A stretch of 64,000 nt of DNA from Lentimicrobiaceae bacterium (lineage in GTDB: Bacteria; Bacteroidota; Bacteroidia; Bacteroidales; F082). Under the pieces are notes generated by a model that was not told the DNA's origin, searched no databases, and saw only the letters and a list, made by a program, of their open reading frames with translations. Below, in pieces: positions 8,713 through 17,429 of the stretch. Numbering within the stretch: position 1 is the first letter of the stretch; every line of letters starts with the position of its first letter. The stretch spans positions 1 to 64,000 of the forward strand of contig PANC01000031.1 of the NCBI GenBank assembly GCA_002708315.1, read 5' to 3'. The position numbers and the translations under genes are program-made.

Positions 8713-10245
8713 CTAGAGTGGTATATTACCATGCTTTTTAGGAGGTGTATTATCAGTTTTATTTTTTGTCATTTCCAAAGCCTGAGCAATCTTCATACGA
8801 GTTTCATGAGGATATATTATCTCATCTATATAGCCAAGTTCTGCAGCTTTGTATGGACTGGCAAAATTTGCGCGATACTCATCTACTTTTTCCTTGCGCT
8901 CCTCTTCTGGTAGATTTCTATAAATGATATTTACCGCACCATCAGGTCCCATAACGGCAATTTCTGCAGTGGGGTATGCATAATTTACATCTGCACCAAT
9001 ATGTTTACTTGCCATTACATCATAAGCACCACCATATGCTTTTCTTGTTATGATGGTAATTTTAGGTACTGTTGCTTCAGCAAATGCATATAACAATTTG
9101 GCTCCATGCTTTATGATTCCACCAAATTCCTGAGCAGTTCCCGGAAGGAATCCAGGAACATCCTCAAAAGTAATCAAAGGAATATTGAAAGCATCACAGA
9201 ACCTTACAAACCTTGCTGCCTTTGTGGAGCTTGCTATATCTAAAACTCCTGCAAGCACAGAAGGTTGATTAGCAACTATTCCTATTGGTTTTCCAGCAAT
9301 CCTGGCAAAACCAACAATTATATTTTGTGCAAAATGTGGCTGTACTTCTAGAAAATGATGATCATCTATAACCGGCATTATAATATCAAACATATTATAC
9401 GGTTTATTTGGATCAACTGGTATAATATCATCAAGTTTTGGTTCAAGTCGCTTTAAATCATCTGTACATACTTTAACCGGAGGGTCTTCCATGTTATTGG
9501 ATGGAAGAAAACTCATAAGTTCACGAACCATTAGCACAGCCTGTTCATCATTATCAGCAGTAAAATGAGCAACTCCTGATTGTTTATTATGCGTCATGGC
9601 ACCACCTAAGTCTTCCATGGTCACATCTTCATTGGTTACTGTTTTTATTACATCAGGACCTGTTACAAACATGAAAGATGTTTCCTTAACCATTAATATA
9701 AAATCAGTAATGGCAGGAGAATAAACAGCACCGCCAGCGCATGGCCCTAGAATAGCTGATATTTGAGGTATCACACCAGAGCTTCTGACATTTCGATAAA
9801 AAATATCTGCATATCCGGCTAAACTTTCAACACCTTCTTGTATTCTAGCTCCGCCAGAATCATTTAATCCGATTACTGGTGCTCCCATCTTCATTGCAAG
9901 CTCCATTACCTTGATAATTTTATTTGCATTTGTACGACTAAGAGATCCACCAGCAACTGTAAAGTCCTGGGCAAAAACATACATAAGCCGACCATCAATT
10001 TTACCATAACCCGATACTACACCATCCCCTAGAGTCTTGTTATTTTCCATACCAAAATCAGTGCATCGATGAGTTACAAATTTGTCAATCTCCACAAAAG
10101 TTCCTGGATCAAGTAATTGATTAATCCTCTCACGAGCGGTTAATCGTCCTGCCTTATGCTGTTTGTCGATGCGGATTTGACCACCACCCAACTCAGCCTG
10201 TTTACTTTTTTCCTCTAATATTTCTATTTTTGATTTCAGCGACAT
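8713..10245 (-). CDS. Acyl-CoA carboxylase, carboxyltransferase subunit (propionyl-CoA carboxylase beta type)
   Basis: A 510-residue protein of the full-length crotonase-fold carboxyltransferase type, comparable to PccB or methylmalonyl-CoA decarboxylase alpha. Visible hallmarks are the N-terminal [11 protein letters not shown], the acyl-CoA site [15 protein letters not shown] and [12 protein letters not shown], and the biotin-side site [11 protein letters not shown] with [13 protein letters not shown]. It moves carboxyl from carboxybiotin to an acyl-CoA, probably propionyl-CoA, making methylmalonyl-CoA. It is the last gene of the minus-strand operon with the biotin carboxylase (10800-12308) and biotin carrier (10281-10784); the gap to the carrier gene is 35 bases. 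A role as acetyl-CoA carboxylase cannot be fully excluded. Confidence 0.88.
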   Translation of the reverse strand: MSLKSKIEILEEKSKQAELGGGQIRIDKQHKAGRLTARERINQLLDPGTFVEIDKFVTHRCTDFGMENNKTLGDGVVSGYGKIDGRLMYVFAQDFTVAGGSLSRTNANKIIKVMELAMKMGAPVIGLNDSGGARIQEGVESLAGYADIFYRNVRSSGVIPQISAILGPCAGGAVYSPAITDFILMVKETSFMFVTGPDVIKTVTNEDVTMEDLGGAMTHNKQSGVAHFTADNDEQAVLMVRELMSFLPSNNMEDPPVKVCTDDLKRLEPKLDDIIPVDPNKPYNMFDIIMPVIDDHHFLEVQPHFAQNIIVGFARIAGKPIGIVANQPSVLAGVLDIASSTKAARFVRFCDAFNIPLITFEDVPGFLPGTAQEFGGIIKHGAKLLYAFAEATVPKITIITRKAYGGAYDVMASKHIGADVNYAYPTAEIAVMGPDGAVNIIYRNLPEEERKEKVDEYRANFASPYKAAELGYIDEIIYPHETRMKIAQALEMTKNKTDNTPPKKHGNIPL

Positions 10246-10280
10246 AGCTTTCTGATTATGTTTTCTTATTTAAATTTAGG

Positions 10281-10784
10281 TTAGTCAAGCATTATTAATG
10301 GTTGATCACCTTCAATATTATCACCTTCCTTAACTAGTACTTTAGTAATTGTTCTATCCTTTACAACCTTGTATTCACTTTCCATTTTCATGGCAGAAAC
10401 AACAACAACAGTATCTCCACCCTTAACTTTGTCACCTTCTTTTACAAGAATTTTTACAATTTTGCCAGGCATTGGAGTAGAAATAAATGCATGATCATCG
10501 TCCTCAGCACTTTTTCTGCTATTCTTATATCTTGTTTCAGAATCTATAATTTCAACATCAAAACTATCATACTTTGTTGTTGCCTTATAGTCTTTATTAT
10601 TGTTAGATATGAGCTCAATATTATATGATACTCCATCATGCAAAAGTGAATAGATCCCTTTTTCAACTTCAACAATGTCCAATTCATAAATATGATCCCC
10701 AATGGCAACTTGGGCAGTATTTCCCTCCTTGCTAATTAGTCTTATGTCAGACACTTTATTATCTACTTTAATTTCGTACTTCAT
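10281..10784 (-). CDS. Biotin carboxyl carrier subunit with an N-terminal bridging domain
   Basis: A 167-residue protein. The C-terminal about 75 residues are a biotinyl domain with the attachment motif AMKMES (biotin on the lysine) and the entry strand STPMPGKIVKILVKEGD. The first about 90 residues are beta-rich and not low-complexity. They look like the BT domain that links biotin carboxylase to carrier in single-chain propionyl-CoA carboxylase alpha subunits. With the adjacent 502-residue biotin carboxylase, the two proteins add up to one split alpha subunit (inference from length and order). It starts 15 bases after the biotin carboxylase gene and is certainly cotranscribed. Confidence 0.9.
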   Translation of the reverse strand: MKYEIKVDNKVSDIRLISKEGNTAQVAIGDHIYELDIVEVEKGIYSLLHDGVSYNIELISNNNKDYKATTKYDSFDVEIIDSETRYKNSRKSAEDDDHAFISTPMPGKIVKILVKEGDKVKGGDTVVVVSAMKMESEYKVVKDRTITKVLVKEGDNIEGDQPLIMLD

Positions 10785-10799
10785 AATATTAGAAACCGA

Positions 10800-12308
10800 T
10801 TATAACCGTGTAACATTTCTTTTCCTACCGAAAGCCTTCCATTTACCATCAACAGGACTACAATGCTTATTATTCTTAATACTTTCAATGTTCTCCAAAT
10901 GATTCATGAAAGATGCAATGGCAACCATTTCCTTAAGTCTCTTTGATGACTTTTTATTTGGGCGAAGTAACTTCTCATTATCCTGCACAAAATGAGTATT
11001 ATACCTTCCATTTATAAAATCAGGAACATCAAGTATTCTACTTAGAAATGGTATTGTTGTTTTTATTCCAGTTATTTTGTATTCATGCAATGCTCTTCTC
11101 AATCGATCTATTGCCTCTTCTCTTGTTTGTGCCCATACAATTAGTTTGGAAATCATTGGATCATAATAAATTGGAATTTCATATCCTGAATATACATATC
11201 CATCATGTCTAACACCTAGACCTAAGGGCTCTGTCATATGCTCTATTCTGCCTGGGTTTGGCATGAAATTATTATCTGGATCTTCTGCATATATTCTAAC
11301 CTCAATTGCATGACCCGTTTGTTTAAGATCCTCTTGTTTAAAATCTAAAGTCTTATTATTTGCAATGTTGATTTGTGTTTTTACCAAATCCACACCTACT
11401 ACTCTTTCAGTAATTGGATGTTCAACCTGAAGTCTTGTGTTCATTTCCAGGAAGTAATAATTAAGATTATCATCAACTATGAACTCAATGGTTCCCGCTC
11501 CTGAATAGTTTACAGCCATTGCTGCAGCAACGGCATGCTTACCCATTTCTGCTCTTACCTTATCCGTCATAATTGGAGATGGTGTTTCCTCTACAACTTT
11601 TTGATGACGGCGTTGTACGGAACATTCACGTTCAAAAAGATGCACACAATTACCATGGTTGTCTGCAACTATCTGGAATTCTATATGATGAGGAGAGTCT
11701 ATATATTTTTCAATGTAAACAGCATCATTTGAAAAAGCTGCCTTGGCCTCGGATTTAGCACTTTTCACAGAAGAAATTATATCTTTCTCTTTGGTAACCA
11801 ACCTCATACCCTTTCCACCGCCTCCAGCACTTGCTTTAATCATTACTGGTAACCCAATTCCCTTGATTACCTCAACAGCTTCATTAAGGTCTGTTATTGG
11901 TTCAGTAGTTCCCGGAACCACGGGAACACTAGCGCTTTGCATTTTTTTACGGGCAGTGATTTTATCTCCCATAGTGTTTATGGCAAATGATGAAGGGCCT
12001 ATGAAAATAAGGCCTTCCTTTTTGCAACGATCTGAAAATTCTGCATTTTCAGATAGAAAGCCGTAACCGGGATGTATTGCATCCGCCCCACTCTCTTTTG
12101 CTGCTGCAATAATATTATCAATCACTAGATAACTCTCATTCGAAGGTGCAGGGCCTATTAAGTAGGCTTCATCAGCATACCTTACATGCATTGATGCTCT
12201 GTCGGCAGCAGAATAAACCGCAACAGAATCAATACCCATTTCCCGACAGCTTCTCATCACTCTAATTGCAATTTCCCCTCTGTTGGCAACAAGTATCTTT
12301 TTTATCAT
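10800..12308 (-). CDS. Biotin carboxylase subunit of the acyl-CoA carboxylase
   Basis: A 502-residue ATP-grasp enzyme that carboxylates biotin on the carrier protein using ATP and bicarbonate. Family motifs are clear: the N-terminal KKILVANRGEIAIRV and HPGYGFLSENAEF, the glycine-rich ATP loop ASAGGGGKGMR, and EMNTRLQVEHPITE near residue 290. It is about 50 residues longer at the C-terminus than stand-alone AccC. It is the first gene of the operon that continues with the carrier and carboxyltransferase. With a PccB-type partner it is more likely part of a propionyl-CoA carboxylase than of the fatty-acid-synthesis acetyl-CoA carboxylase. Confidence 0.9.
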   Translation of the reverse strand: MIKKILVANRGEIAIRVMRSCREMGIDSVAVYSAADRASMHVRYADEAYLIGPAPSNESYLVIDNIIAAAKESGADAIHPGYGFLSENAEFSDRCKKEGLIFIGPSSFAINTMGDKITARKKMQSASVPVVPGTTEPITDLNEAVEVIKGIGLPVMIKASAGGGGKGMRLVTKEKDIISSVKSAKSEAKAAFSNDAVYIEKYIDSPHHIEFQIVADNHGNCVHLFERECSVQRRHQKVVEETPSPIMTDKVRAEMGKHAVAAAMAVNYSGAGTIEFIVDDNLNYYFLEMNTRLQVEHPITERVVGVDLVKTQINIANNKTLDFKQEDLKQTGHAIEVRIYAEDPDNNFMPNPGRIEHMTEPLGLGVRHDGYVYSGYEIPIYYDPMISKLIVWAQTREEAIDRLRRALHEYKITGIKTTIPFLSRILDVPDFINGRYNTHFVQDNEKLLRPNKKSSKRLKEMVAIASFMNHLENIESIKNNKHCSPVDGKWKAFGRKRNVTRL

Positions 12309-12373
12309 AAAAATCTATTTAAAACACTGATTTACTAGTACTTTCGCGTATAATGGACGTTTCTTTGAACGCT

Positions 12374-12381
12374 CAAAGATA
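12374..12381 (-). promoter_or_regulatory. -7 box for the acyl-CoA carboxylase operon
   Basis: The minus strand reads TATCTTTG, matching TAnnTTTG, about 65 bases before the start codon at 12308. Confidence 0.45.
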
Positions 12382-12723
12382 TAAAATTCTAAAAATATGA
12401 CCGTTTCTGGTAATATATTTGTTAGGCAAGAATAATATCTTTGATAACTTACCATACTTGAGTATTGTAGACTATAATGATACACTTATTATTTGATAAA
12501 TTAGTATTTTTGATTTACCGTTTCGGATTAATTATTCATCCTTGTTTAGAAACATACAATTAGCATAAATAATCATTATAATTTTAAAACTTTTGATGAC
12601 TATTTAAGTAAAAGTTAAATCTTCCCATATAAAACGTTTGCGAAAGATAAACACACTTCAAATAATTAATGTTAATAGTAATATAGTTACCAACTAATTG
12701 CATAGATAATCAATAAATAAATA

Positions 12724-12731
12724 TAATTTTG
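12724..12731 (+). promoter_or_regulatory. -7 box for the aldolase gene
   Basis: TAATTTTG matches TAnnTTTG, ending 27 bases before the ATG at 12759. Confidence 0.5.
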
Positions 12732-12758
12732 CTAACTTAAAATTTAAAATCTATAATT

Positions 12759-13838
12759 ATGTCTCTAAGAATTTCAGATAAGGTTAAACCAGGTGTTGTA
12801 TTTGGTGATGATTTAAGAACAATATTCGACATCGCTAAACAAAATCGTTTTGCCATGCCTGCTGTTAATATAGTGGGAACTGATTCTGCAAATGCAGTTA
12901 TGGAAGCAGCAAAAGAGGTGAACTCACCTGTAATAATTCAGTTTTCAAATGGTGGCGGATCTTTTTATGCAGGCAAAGGCCTATCTAATGAAAATGAAAA
13001 GGCGGCAATAGCTGGGTCTGTTTCTGGTGCTCTTCATGTTCACAAACTAGCAGAACTTTATGGAATTCCTGTTATTTTGCACACAGACCATGCTGCAAAA
13101 AAATTATTGCCATGGATAGACGGCCTGCTTGATGCAAGTGAAAAACATTTTGCTGAAACAGGGAAACCTTTGTTTAGCTCACATATGCTTGACCTCAGTG
13201 AAGAACCACTTGAAGAAAACATTGAAATTTGTGCCTCATACTTCAGAAGAATGAGTAAAATGGGAATGACTCTTGAAATAGAACTCGGGATCACAGGGGG
13301 TGAGGAAGATGGTGTTGATAACACAAATGTGGACAGCTCAAAATTATATACTCAACCCGAAGAAGTTTCCAATGCCTATGAGGTACTTTCGGCAATAAGT
13401 CCAAATTTTACTATTGCAGCAGCCTTCGGAAACGTACATGGTGTATACAAACCCGGAAATGTTAAGCTTGAGCCCATTATTCTTAAAAACTCTCAGGCAT
13501 ACATAAAAGATAAATTCAATACATCTGATAACCCCGTTAATTTTGTTTTTCATGGCGGTTCTGGATCAGAACCATCAAAAATTGAAGAGGCCATCTCTTA
13601 TGGAGTAATAAAAATGAACATTGATACCGATACTCAATGGGCAACTTGGGATGGAATTAAAGGTTACGAAGCAAAATATCATGACTATCTTCAGAATCAA
13701 ATTGGTAATCCTGAAGGAGGTGATATCCCCAACAAAAAATATTACGATCCAAGAAAGTGGTTAAGAGCAGGAGAGTTGTCAATGATTGAAAGGCTTAAAA
13801 CAGCATTCAAAAATTTGAACTGCATAGATAGATACTAA
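12759..13838 (+). CDS. fbaA: Class II fructose-bisphosphate aldolase
   Basis: A 359-residue zinc-dependent aldolase that splits fructose 1,6-bisphosphate to glyceraldehyde 3-phosphate and dihydroxyacetone phosphate. Diagnostic segments are HTDHAAKK (from His108, with His111 as a zinc ligand), the acidic SHMLDLSEE, AFGNVHGVYKPGN and FHGGSGSEPSKI with the following KMNIDTDTQWA. The length and the 'long' form match the E. coli FbaA branch. It is a single gene with its own promoter box and a strong terminator directly after it. Confidence 0.95.
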   Translation: MSLRISDKVKPGVVFGDDLRTIFDIAKQNRFAMPAVNIVGTDSANAVMEAAKEVNSPVIIQFSNGGGSFYAGKGLSNENEKAAIAGSVSGALHVHKLAELYGIPVILHTDHAAKKLLPWIDGLLDASEKHFAETGKPLFSSHMLDLSEEPLEENIEICASYFRRMSKMGMTLEIELGITGGEEDGVDNTNVDSSKLYTQPEEVSNAYEVLSAISPNFTIAAAFGNVHGVYKPGNVKLEPIILKNSQAYIKDKFNTSDNPVNFVFHGGSGSEPSKIEEAISYGVIKMNIDTDTQWATWDGIKGYEAKYHDYLQNQIGNPEGGDIPNKKYYDPRKWLRAGELSMIERLKTAFKNLNCIDRY

Positions 13839-13844
13839 AAAGAG

Positions 13845-13878
13845 AGTGGCATCAATAATAATTGATGTCGCTTTTTTT
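13845..13878 (+). terminator. Terminator after the aldolase gene
   Basis: A 12-bp stem with two G-T pairs (13845-13856 with 13861-13872) and loop AATA is followed by a run of seven T starting at the stem base (13872-13878). Confidence 0.8.
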
Positions 13879-13889
13879 ATCTTAGCAAA

Positions 13890-14291
13890 ATGCTCGATTA
13901 TCCTCCAAAAATATTAATTGCATTTGGCGAAACTTTTACAGATAATGGCGAAGAGTTTTACAATTGGCTTCTTGAGAACGGTTATCCAGAACTTGCAGCT
14001 CTAAGTAGTGGTATAAGAGGAAGCCATGAAGCCATAAACTGGCTCTTAAAAAATAAATACCCCCAATACGCAGCACTAGATGGTGCCATCGACAATAAAG
14101 AGAAAGCATATCAATGGCTGCGCAAATACGAATTTGACTTTCTAGTTGTTTTTGCGGATGCCGTAAACGTTAAACCCTATGCCATAAAATATTTAAGGGA
14201 AAATAATCTTGATTTTTTCTTCATCATAGCAAAAAAAATAAGCGACTTCCGAAACAAACAAACATTTGATTATCACAAGTTACACTGGTAG
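13890..14291 (+). CDS. Small protein of four exact 25-residue repeats, function unknown
   Basis: A 133-residue protein with no signal peptide or membrane span and no recognised family. It consists of repeats with an exact 25-residue period. The anchor aromatic residues are Trp26, Trp51, Trp76 and Tyr101, each followed by L-(L/R)-(E/K)-(N/K)-x5-(A/V/F)-x-(L/F/I). The repeat register is kept with no insertion or deletion. Each unit is predicted to be two short helices, so the whole would be a small helical solenoid that could bind protein. Its start lies 11 bases after the aldolase terminator, so it is either read through from it or has an unseen promoter. Confidence 0.7.
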   Translation: MLDYPPKILIAFGETFTDNGEEFYNWLLENGYPELAALSSGIRGSHEAINWLLKNKYPQYAALDGAIDNKEKAYQWLRKYEFDFLVVFADAVNVKPYAIKYLRENNLDFFFIIAKKISDFRNKQTFDYHKLHW

Positions 14292-14310
14292 AATTTAAAT
14301 TAGACCTATC

Positions 14311-15666
14311 TTAATAAGTTTCCTTCATCCAATCATATGGGTTTCTTTTAATCCATCTAGCTCTTGTAAAATCAGGGAAATCTTGAACTTCTCCATTATT
14401 TGCTATTGATGCCTCTGAAAGGGGGGTTATCGCACTCCACGCAGCTGCATCATATACATCAAGTGGAGGTGCAACATTAGTTTTTACACTCTCAATAAAA
14501 GCATTTAAGACAAAGAAGTCCATACCACCGTGCCCTGATCCCTCGGCGTCATTTCCATATTTTTTCCATAAAGGATGATCATATTTAACCATCCAAGCAC
14601 TGTCATCATCCCATCGGTGTGGATCTGAGATACCTTGAATATAAATCCTATTGCCATCTGCTTCCCAAAGACCATTTGTTCCCTGGACTCTAAAACCCAA
14701 TGAATACGGACGGGGAAGATTTGTATCATGAGTTACGATTATTGTTTCTCCATTTGCTGTGTCAATTGTTGTTGTTACTACATCACCAAGTTTCCAATGC
14801 AACTTGGCATTGGGTGTTTCAGGCCCCGCTTCTTGTACAATATAGTCATGTAACCCCCTTGCTTTTGTTGCATGAGATGTTAATGACACAAATCTATTAC
14901 CTCTATTAATATCAGCATATGTTGCTATGGGACCTATTCCATGAGTTGGATAAAGGTCAGCATTTCTTTTCAGACTATGCAAAGTCCTCCATTGTGCTTC
15001 GCTCATGGCTTTGGGACCAAACAATACGCCACCTCCATAAGGTTGTAGCCCATTATTAAACTTAACTTCTCTCAAATCATGCTGATATCCACATCTAAAA
15101 TGAATCAATTCTCCAAAAACATTTTGACGTACCATGTTTAGAACAGCCATAACATCTCGTCGATAGTTGACATTTTCTAATATCATCATATGCGTTCCCG
15201 TTAACTCATGAGTGTTAACAAGGTCCCAACATTCTTCCATTGATGTTGCTGCGCTAACCTCAACACCGGCATATTTTCCTGCTTTCATTGAATCAACAGC
15301 CATTGGCGTGTGCCACAACCATGGTGTGGATATTATCACTGCATCTACATCTTTTTCCTGTAGGAGATTCTGGTAGTCGTAATCTCCATCGCCAAATAAT
15401 TTGGCTTTTGATAAACCAGCATCTGTAATTATCTGCTGAGCTAAATCAAGCCTTAGTGGATTTATATCACACAGAGCAGTTATTTCAACATCCTGGCGAC
15501 TAATGCAGTTTTTGAGATGTAAAACTCCTCTTAATCCCAAACCAATGAAACCAATTCTCACCTTGGATTCCTTTTGTTTTTTTCCAAATGCGATATTAGG
15601 AGCCATGGCAAGACCTATACCTCCCACAGCTGCTGTTTTTATAAAATTTCTTCGGTTGTTTTTCAT
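14311..15666 (-). CDS. GH109-type Gfo/Idh/MocA protein (alpha-N-acetylgalactosaminidase family), exported
   Basis: A 451-residue protein with a twin-arginine leader (NRRNFIKTAAVGGIGLAM) and a Rossmann NAD site VRIGFIGLGLRG. The pattern THGIGPIATYADINRGNRF, then GHGGMDFFVLNAFI, VYDAAAWSAI and PDFTRARW near the end, is that of glycoside hydrolase family 109. Those enzymes use bound NAD in a redox mechanism to release alpha-linked GalNAc. Activity on that sugar is an inference. The start at 15666 is preferred over the ATG at 15693, because a minus-strand -7 box (15691-15698) overlaps the latter and the shorter form begins directly with the Tat leader. It is divergent from manA. Confidence 0.8.
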   Translation of the reverse strand: MKNNRRNFIKTAAVGGIGLAMAPNIAFGKKQKESKVRIGFIGLGLRGVLHLKNCISRQDVEITALCDINPLRLDLAQQIITDAGLSKAKLFGDGDYDYQNLLQEKDVDAVIISTPWLWHTPMAVDSMKAGKYAGVEVSAATSMEECWDLVNTHELTGTHMMILENVNYRRDVMAVLNMVRQNVFGELIHFRCGYQHDLREVKFNNGLQPYGGGVLFGPKAMSEAQWRTLHSLKRNADLYPTHGIGPIATYADINRGNRFVSLTSHATKARGLHDYIVQEAGPETPNAKLHWKLGDVVTTTIDTANGETIIVTHDTNLPRPYSLGFRVQGTNGLWEADGNRIYIQGISDPHRWDDDSAWMVKYDHPLWKKYGNDAEGSGHGGMDFFVLNAFIESVKTNVAPPLDVYDAAAWSAITPLSEASIANNGEVQDFPDFTRARWIKRNPYDWMKETY

Positions 15667-15690
15667 GCGTTGGAAATTAAGATTTGCATT

Positions 15691-15698
15691 CAAAAATA
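15691..15698 (-). promoter_or_regulatory. -7 box for the GH109-type gene
   Basis: The minus strand reads TATTTTTG, matching TAnnTTTG, 24 bases before the start at 15666. It is only 2 bases from the opposing box at 15701-15708. Confidence 0.45.
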
Positions 15699-15700
15699 AC

Positions 15701-15708
15701 TAATTTTG
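15701..15708 (+). promoter_or_regulatory. -7 box for manA
   Basis: TAATTTTG matches TAnnTTTG and ends 25 bases before the ATG at 15734. Confidence 0.45.
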
Positions 15709-15733
15709 CTCCGTTGTTCCAATTTAAGACATA

Positions 15734-16711
15734 ATGAATTCATTGTACCCTTTAAAATTCAAACCCATCTTCAAAGATAAAATATGGGGTGGACAAAAAA
15801 TTAAAACTGAGCTTGGCCTTGATTACGGCAATCTACCTAACTGCGGTGAAGCATGGATGATTTCAGGGGTTAAAGGAAATTTTTCTGTTGTGAGTAATGG
15901 CTTTTTAAAGAACAATGAACTAAATGAACTTGTTGAAATTTACATGGCAGATCTTGTTGGCGAGAAGGTTTTTGATAGGTTTGGAGAAGAATTCCCTCTT
16001 CTAATAAAATTTATTGATGCAAATGACTGGTTATCCATACAAGTTCATCCTGATGACAAGCTTGCAAAGGCTAGGAAAGTTGGTTTTGGTAAAACTGAAA
16101 TGTGGTATACTCTGGGGGCAGATAAAACAACAAAATTAATTAGCGGATTTAATAGAGAGATGGATAAAGCATCATATTTAGACCATTTAAAAAAAGGATC
16201 GATTAAGGAAATCATGAATTTTGAAGATGTAAATAAGGGAGATGTTTTCTTTATGCCTGCTGGAAGAGTTCATGCAATTGGTCCGGGTATGCTTCTTGCA
16301 GAAATACAACAAACTTCAGATACTACATACAGGATATATGATTGGGAACGAATAGGTGTAGATGGACATCCTCGCGAGTTGCACAATGAAGAGGCTATTG
16401 ATGCAATTGATTTTAAGAAATATGATAAGTATAAGACCGATTATGATATAGAAATGAACATCCCTTCAAAGGTTGTCGATTGCGATAAGTTTACAACCAA
16501 CGTGCTTGAATTTGACAAACCAATTACAAAGGATATTGAAGCTTTAGACTCTTTTATCATTTATATTGCCATCGAAGGAAAAAGCATTTTAGTTTGGGAA
16601 AATGGTGAGGTTAACCTAAACCTTGGCGAAGCAATACTTGTTCCTGCTTATTTAAGCGAAATTAGCCTTGTCCCAAAAACAACATCAAGGCTACTTGAGG
16701 TGTTCCTTTAG
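15734..16711 (+). CDS. manA: Mannose-6-phosphate isomerase, class I
   Basis: A 325-residue cupin-fold zinc enzyme interconverting mannose 6-phosphate and fructose 6-phosphate. The N-terminus (PIFKDKIWGGQKI) and the metal motif QVHPDD (103-108) are characteristic, as is the later GRVHAIGPGMLLAEIQQTSDTTYR containing another zinc ligand and the catalytic arginine region. The length fits the short bacterial type I form without the C-terminal extension of eukaryotic enzymes. It is alone, divergent from the GH109-type gene, with a weak hairpin after the stop. Confidence 0.93.
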   Translation: MNSLYPLKFKPIFKDKIWGGQKIKTELGLDYGNLPNCGEAWMISGVKGNFSVVSNGFLKNNELNELVEIYMADLVGEKVFDRFGEEFPLLIKFIDANDWLSIQVHPDDKLAKARKVGFGKTEMWYTLGADKTTKLISGFNREMDKASYLDHLKKGSIKEIMNFEDVNKGDVFFMPAGRVHAIGPGMLLAEIQQTSDTTYRIYDWERIGVDGHPRELHNEEAIDAIDFKKYDKYKTDYDIEMNIPSKVVDCDKFTTNVLEFDKPITKDIEALDSFIIYIAIEGKSILVWENGEVNLNLGEAILVPAYLSEISLVPKTTSRLLEVFL

Positions 16712-16724
16712 AAAAATAAAATGC

Positions 16725-16746
16725 GGCTATTATACTATAAATAGCC
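16725..16746 (+). terminator. Weak hairpin after manA
   Basis: GGCTATT (16725-16731) pairs with AATAGCC (16740-16746). The following TAATATTTT is only a loose T run, so termination strength is uncertain. Confidence 0.4.
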
Positions 16747-16794
16747 TAATATTTTATGGTTTTACTCTATTGTTATAGACTGGCTTTAAATAAT

Positions 16795-16802
16795 TATATT
16801 TG
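16795..16802 (+). promoter_or_regulatory. -7 box for the TlpA-DUF6029-Omp28 operon
   Basis: TATATTTG is a full match to TAnnTTTG, about 75 bases before the start at 16879. TTG at 16770-16772 could be part of a -33 element. Confidence 0.5.
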
Positions 16803-16878
16803 CTCCCTATATAATTATGCAACAAATCTAGGGAATAAGTTGTCTTTCATTTTCAACCATTAATTGAACTTATTTAGC

Positions 16879-17406
16879 ATGAAAAGAATCGTTTTAGTAT
16901 TTTGTACACTATTATTCTTCGGATATGTAACATCCCAGAATTTAAATAAACGAAATAATCTCCCGTCGGTTAATATCAAGAATTTGGAAGGTGAAACTTT
17001 CAATACAAAAGAAATTTCCAATGACGGGAAACCCATAATTATAAGCTTTTGGGCTTTATGGTGCAAACCATGCAAAAAAGAACTTGATGCTTACAATGAT
17101 AATTATGACGATTGGCAGGAAGAAACTGGTGTTGAGATTATCGCAGTATCAATTGATGATGCTAGATCAACTGCAAAAGTTCTCCCCTACGTTAGTGGTA
17201 AAGATTGGGACTTTGAAGTTTTACTAGATCCCAACGGAGACTTTAAAAGAGCAATGAGTGTAAATATGATTCCACATACTTTTATCCTTAATGGAGCAGG
17301 TGAAATTGTATACCAACACACTTCATATTATGAAGGCCTCGAAGATGAGATTTATGAGATTGTTGAAAAAGTTGCTTCTGGTGAGAATGTATCAGGCAAC
17401 AATTAA
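16879..17406 (+). CDS. TlpA-like exported thioredoxin-fold protein
   Basis: A 175-residue protein with a signal peptide (about 1-18, KRIVLVFCTLLFFGYVTSQ) and a TlpA/AhpC-TSA thioredoxin fold. The redox motif is WCKPC with Cys62 and Cys65, and the cis-proline loop is seen as MIPHTFIL. It should act in the periplasm as a thiol-disulfide reductase. The start at 16879 is chosen over 16864 because it puts the basic MKR directly before the hydrophobic core. It leads an operon with the outer-membrane DUF6029 protein and an Omp28-type lipoprotein that also has a CxxC motif, so the three probably act on one another. Confidence 0.87.
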   Translation: MKRIVLVFCTLLFFGYVTSQNLNKRNNLPSVNIKNLEGETFNTKEISNDGKPIIISFWALWCKPCKKELDAYNDNYDDWQEETGVEIIAVSIDDARSTAKVLPYVSGKDWDFEVLLDPNGDFKRAMSVNMIPHTFILNGAGEIVYQHTSYYEGLEDEIYEIVEKVASGENVSGNN

Positions 17407-17429
17407 TCAATTTGTTTAAAAAAACCTTT

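Larger units (their letters stand above)
12309..12758 (+). other. 450-base divergent intergenic region
   Basis: This lies between the acyl-CoA carboxylase operon (minus) and the aldolase gene (plus). It is AT-rich and holds the -7 boxes listed separately at 12374-12381 (minus) and 12724-12731 (plus), plus another plus-strand match TATTTTTG at 12505-12512 far from the gene. No open frame, RNA fold or strong repeat was seen. Confidence 0.5.
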
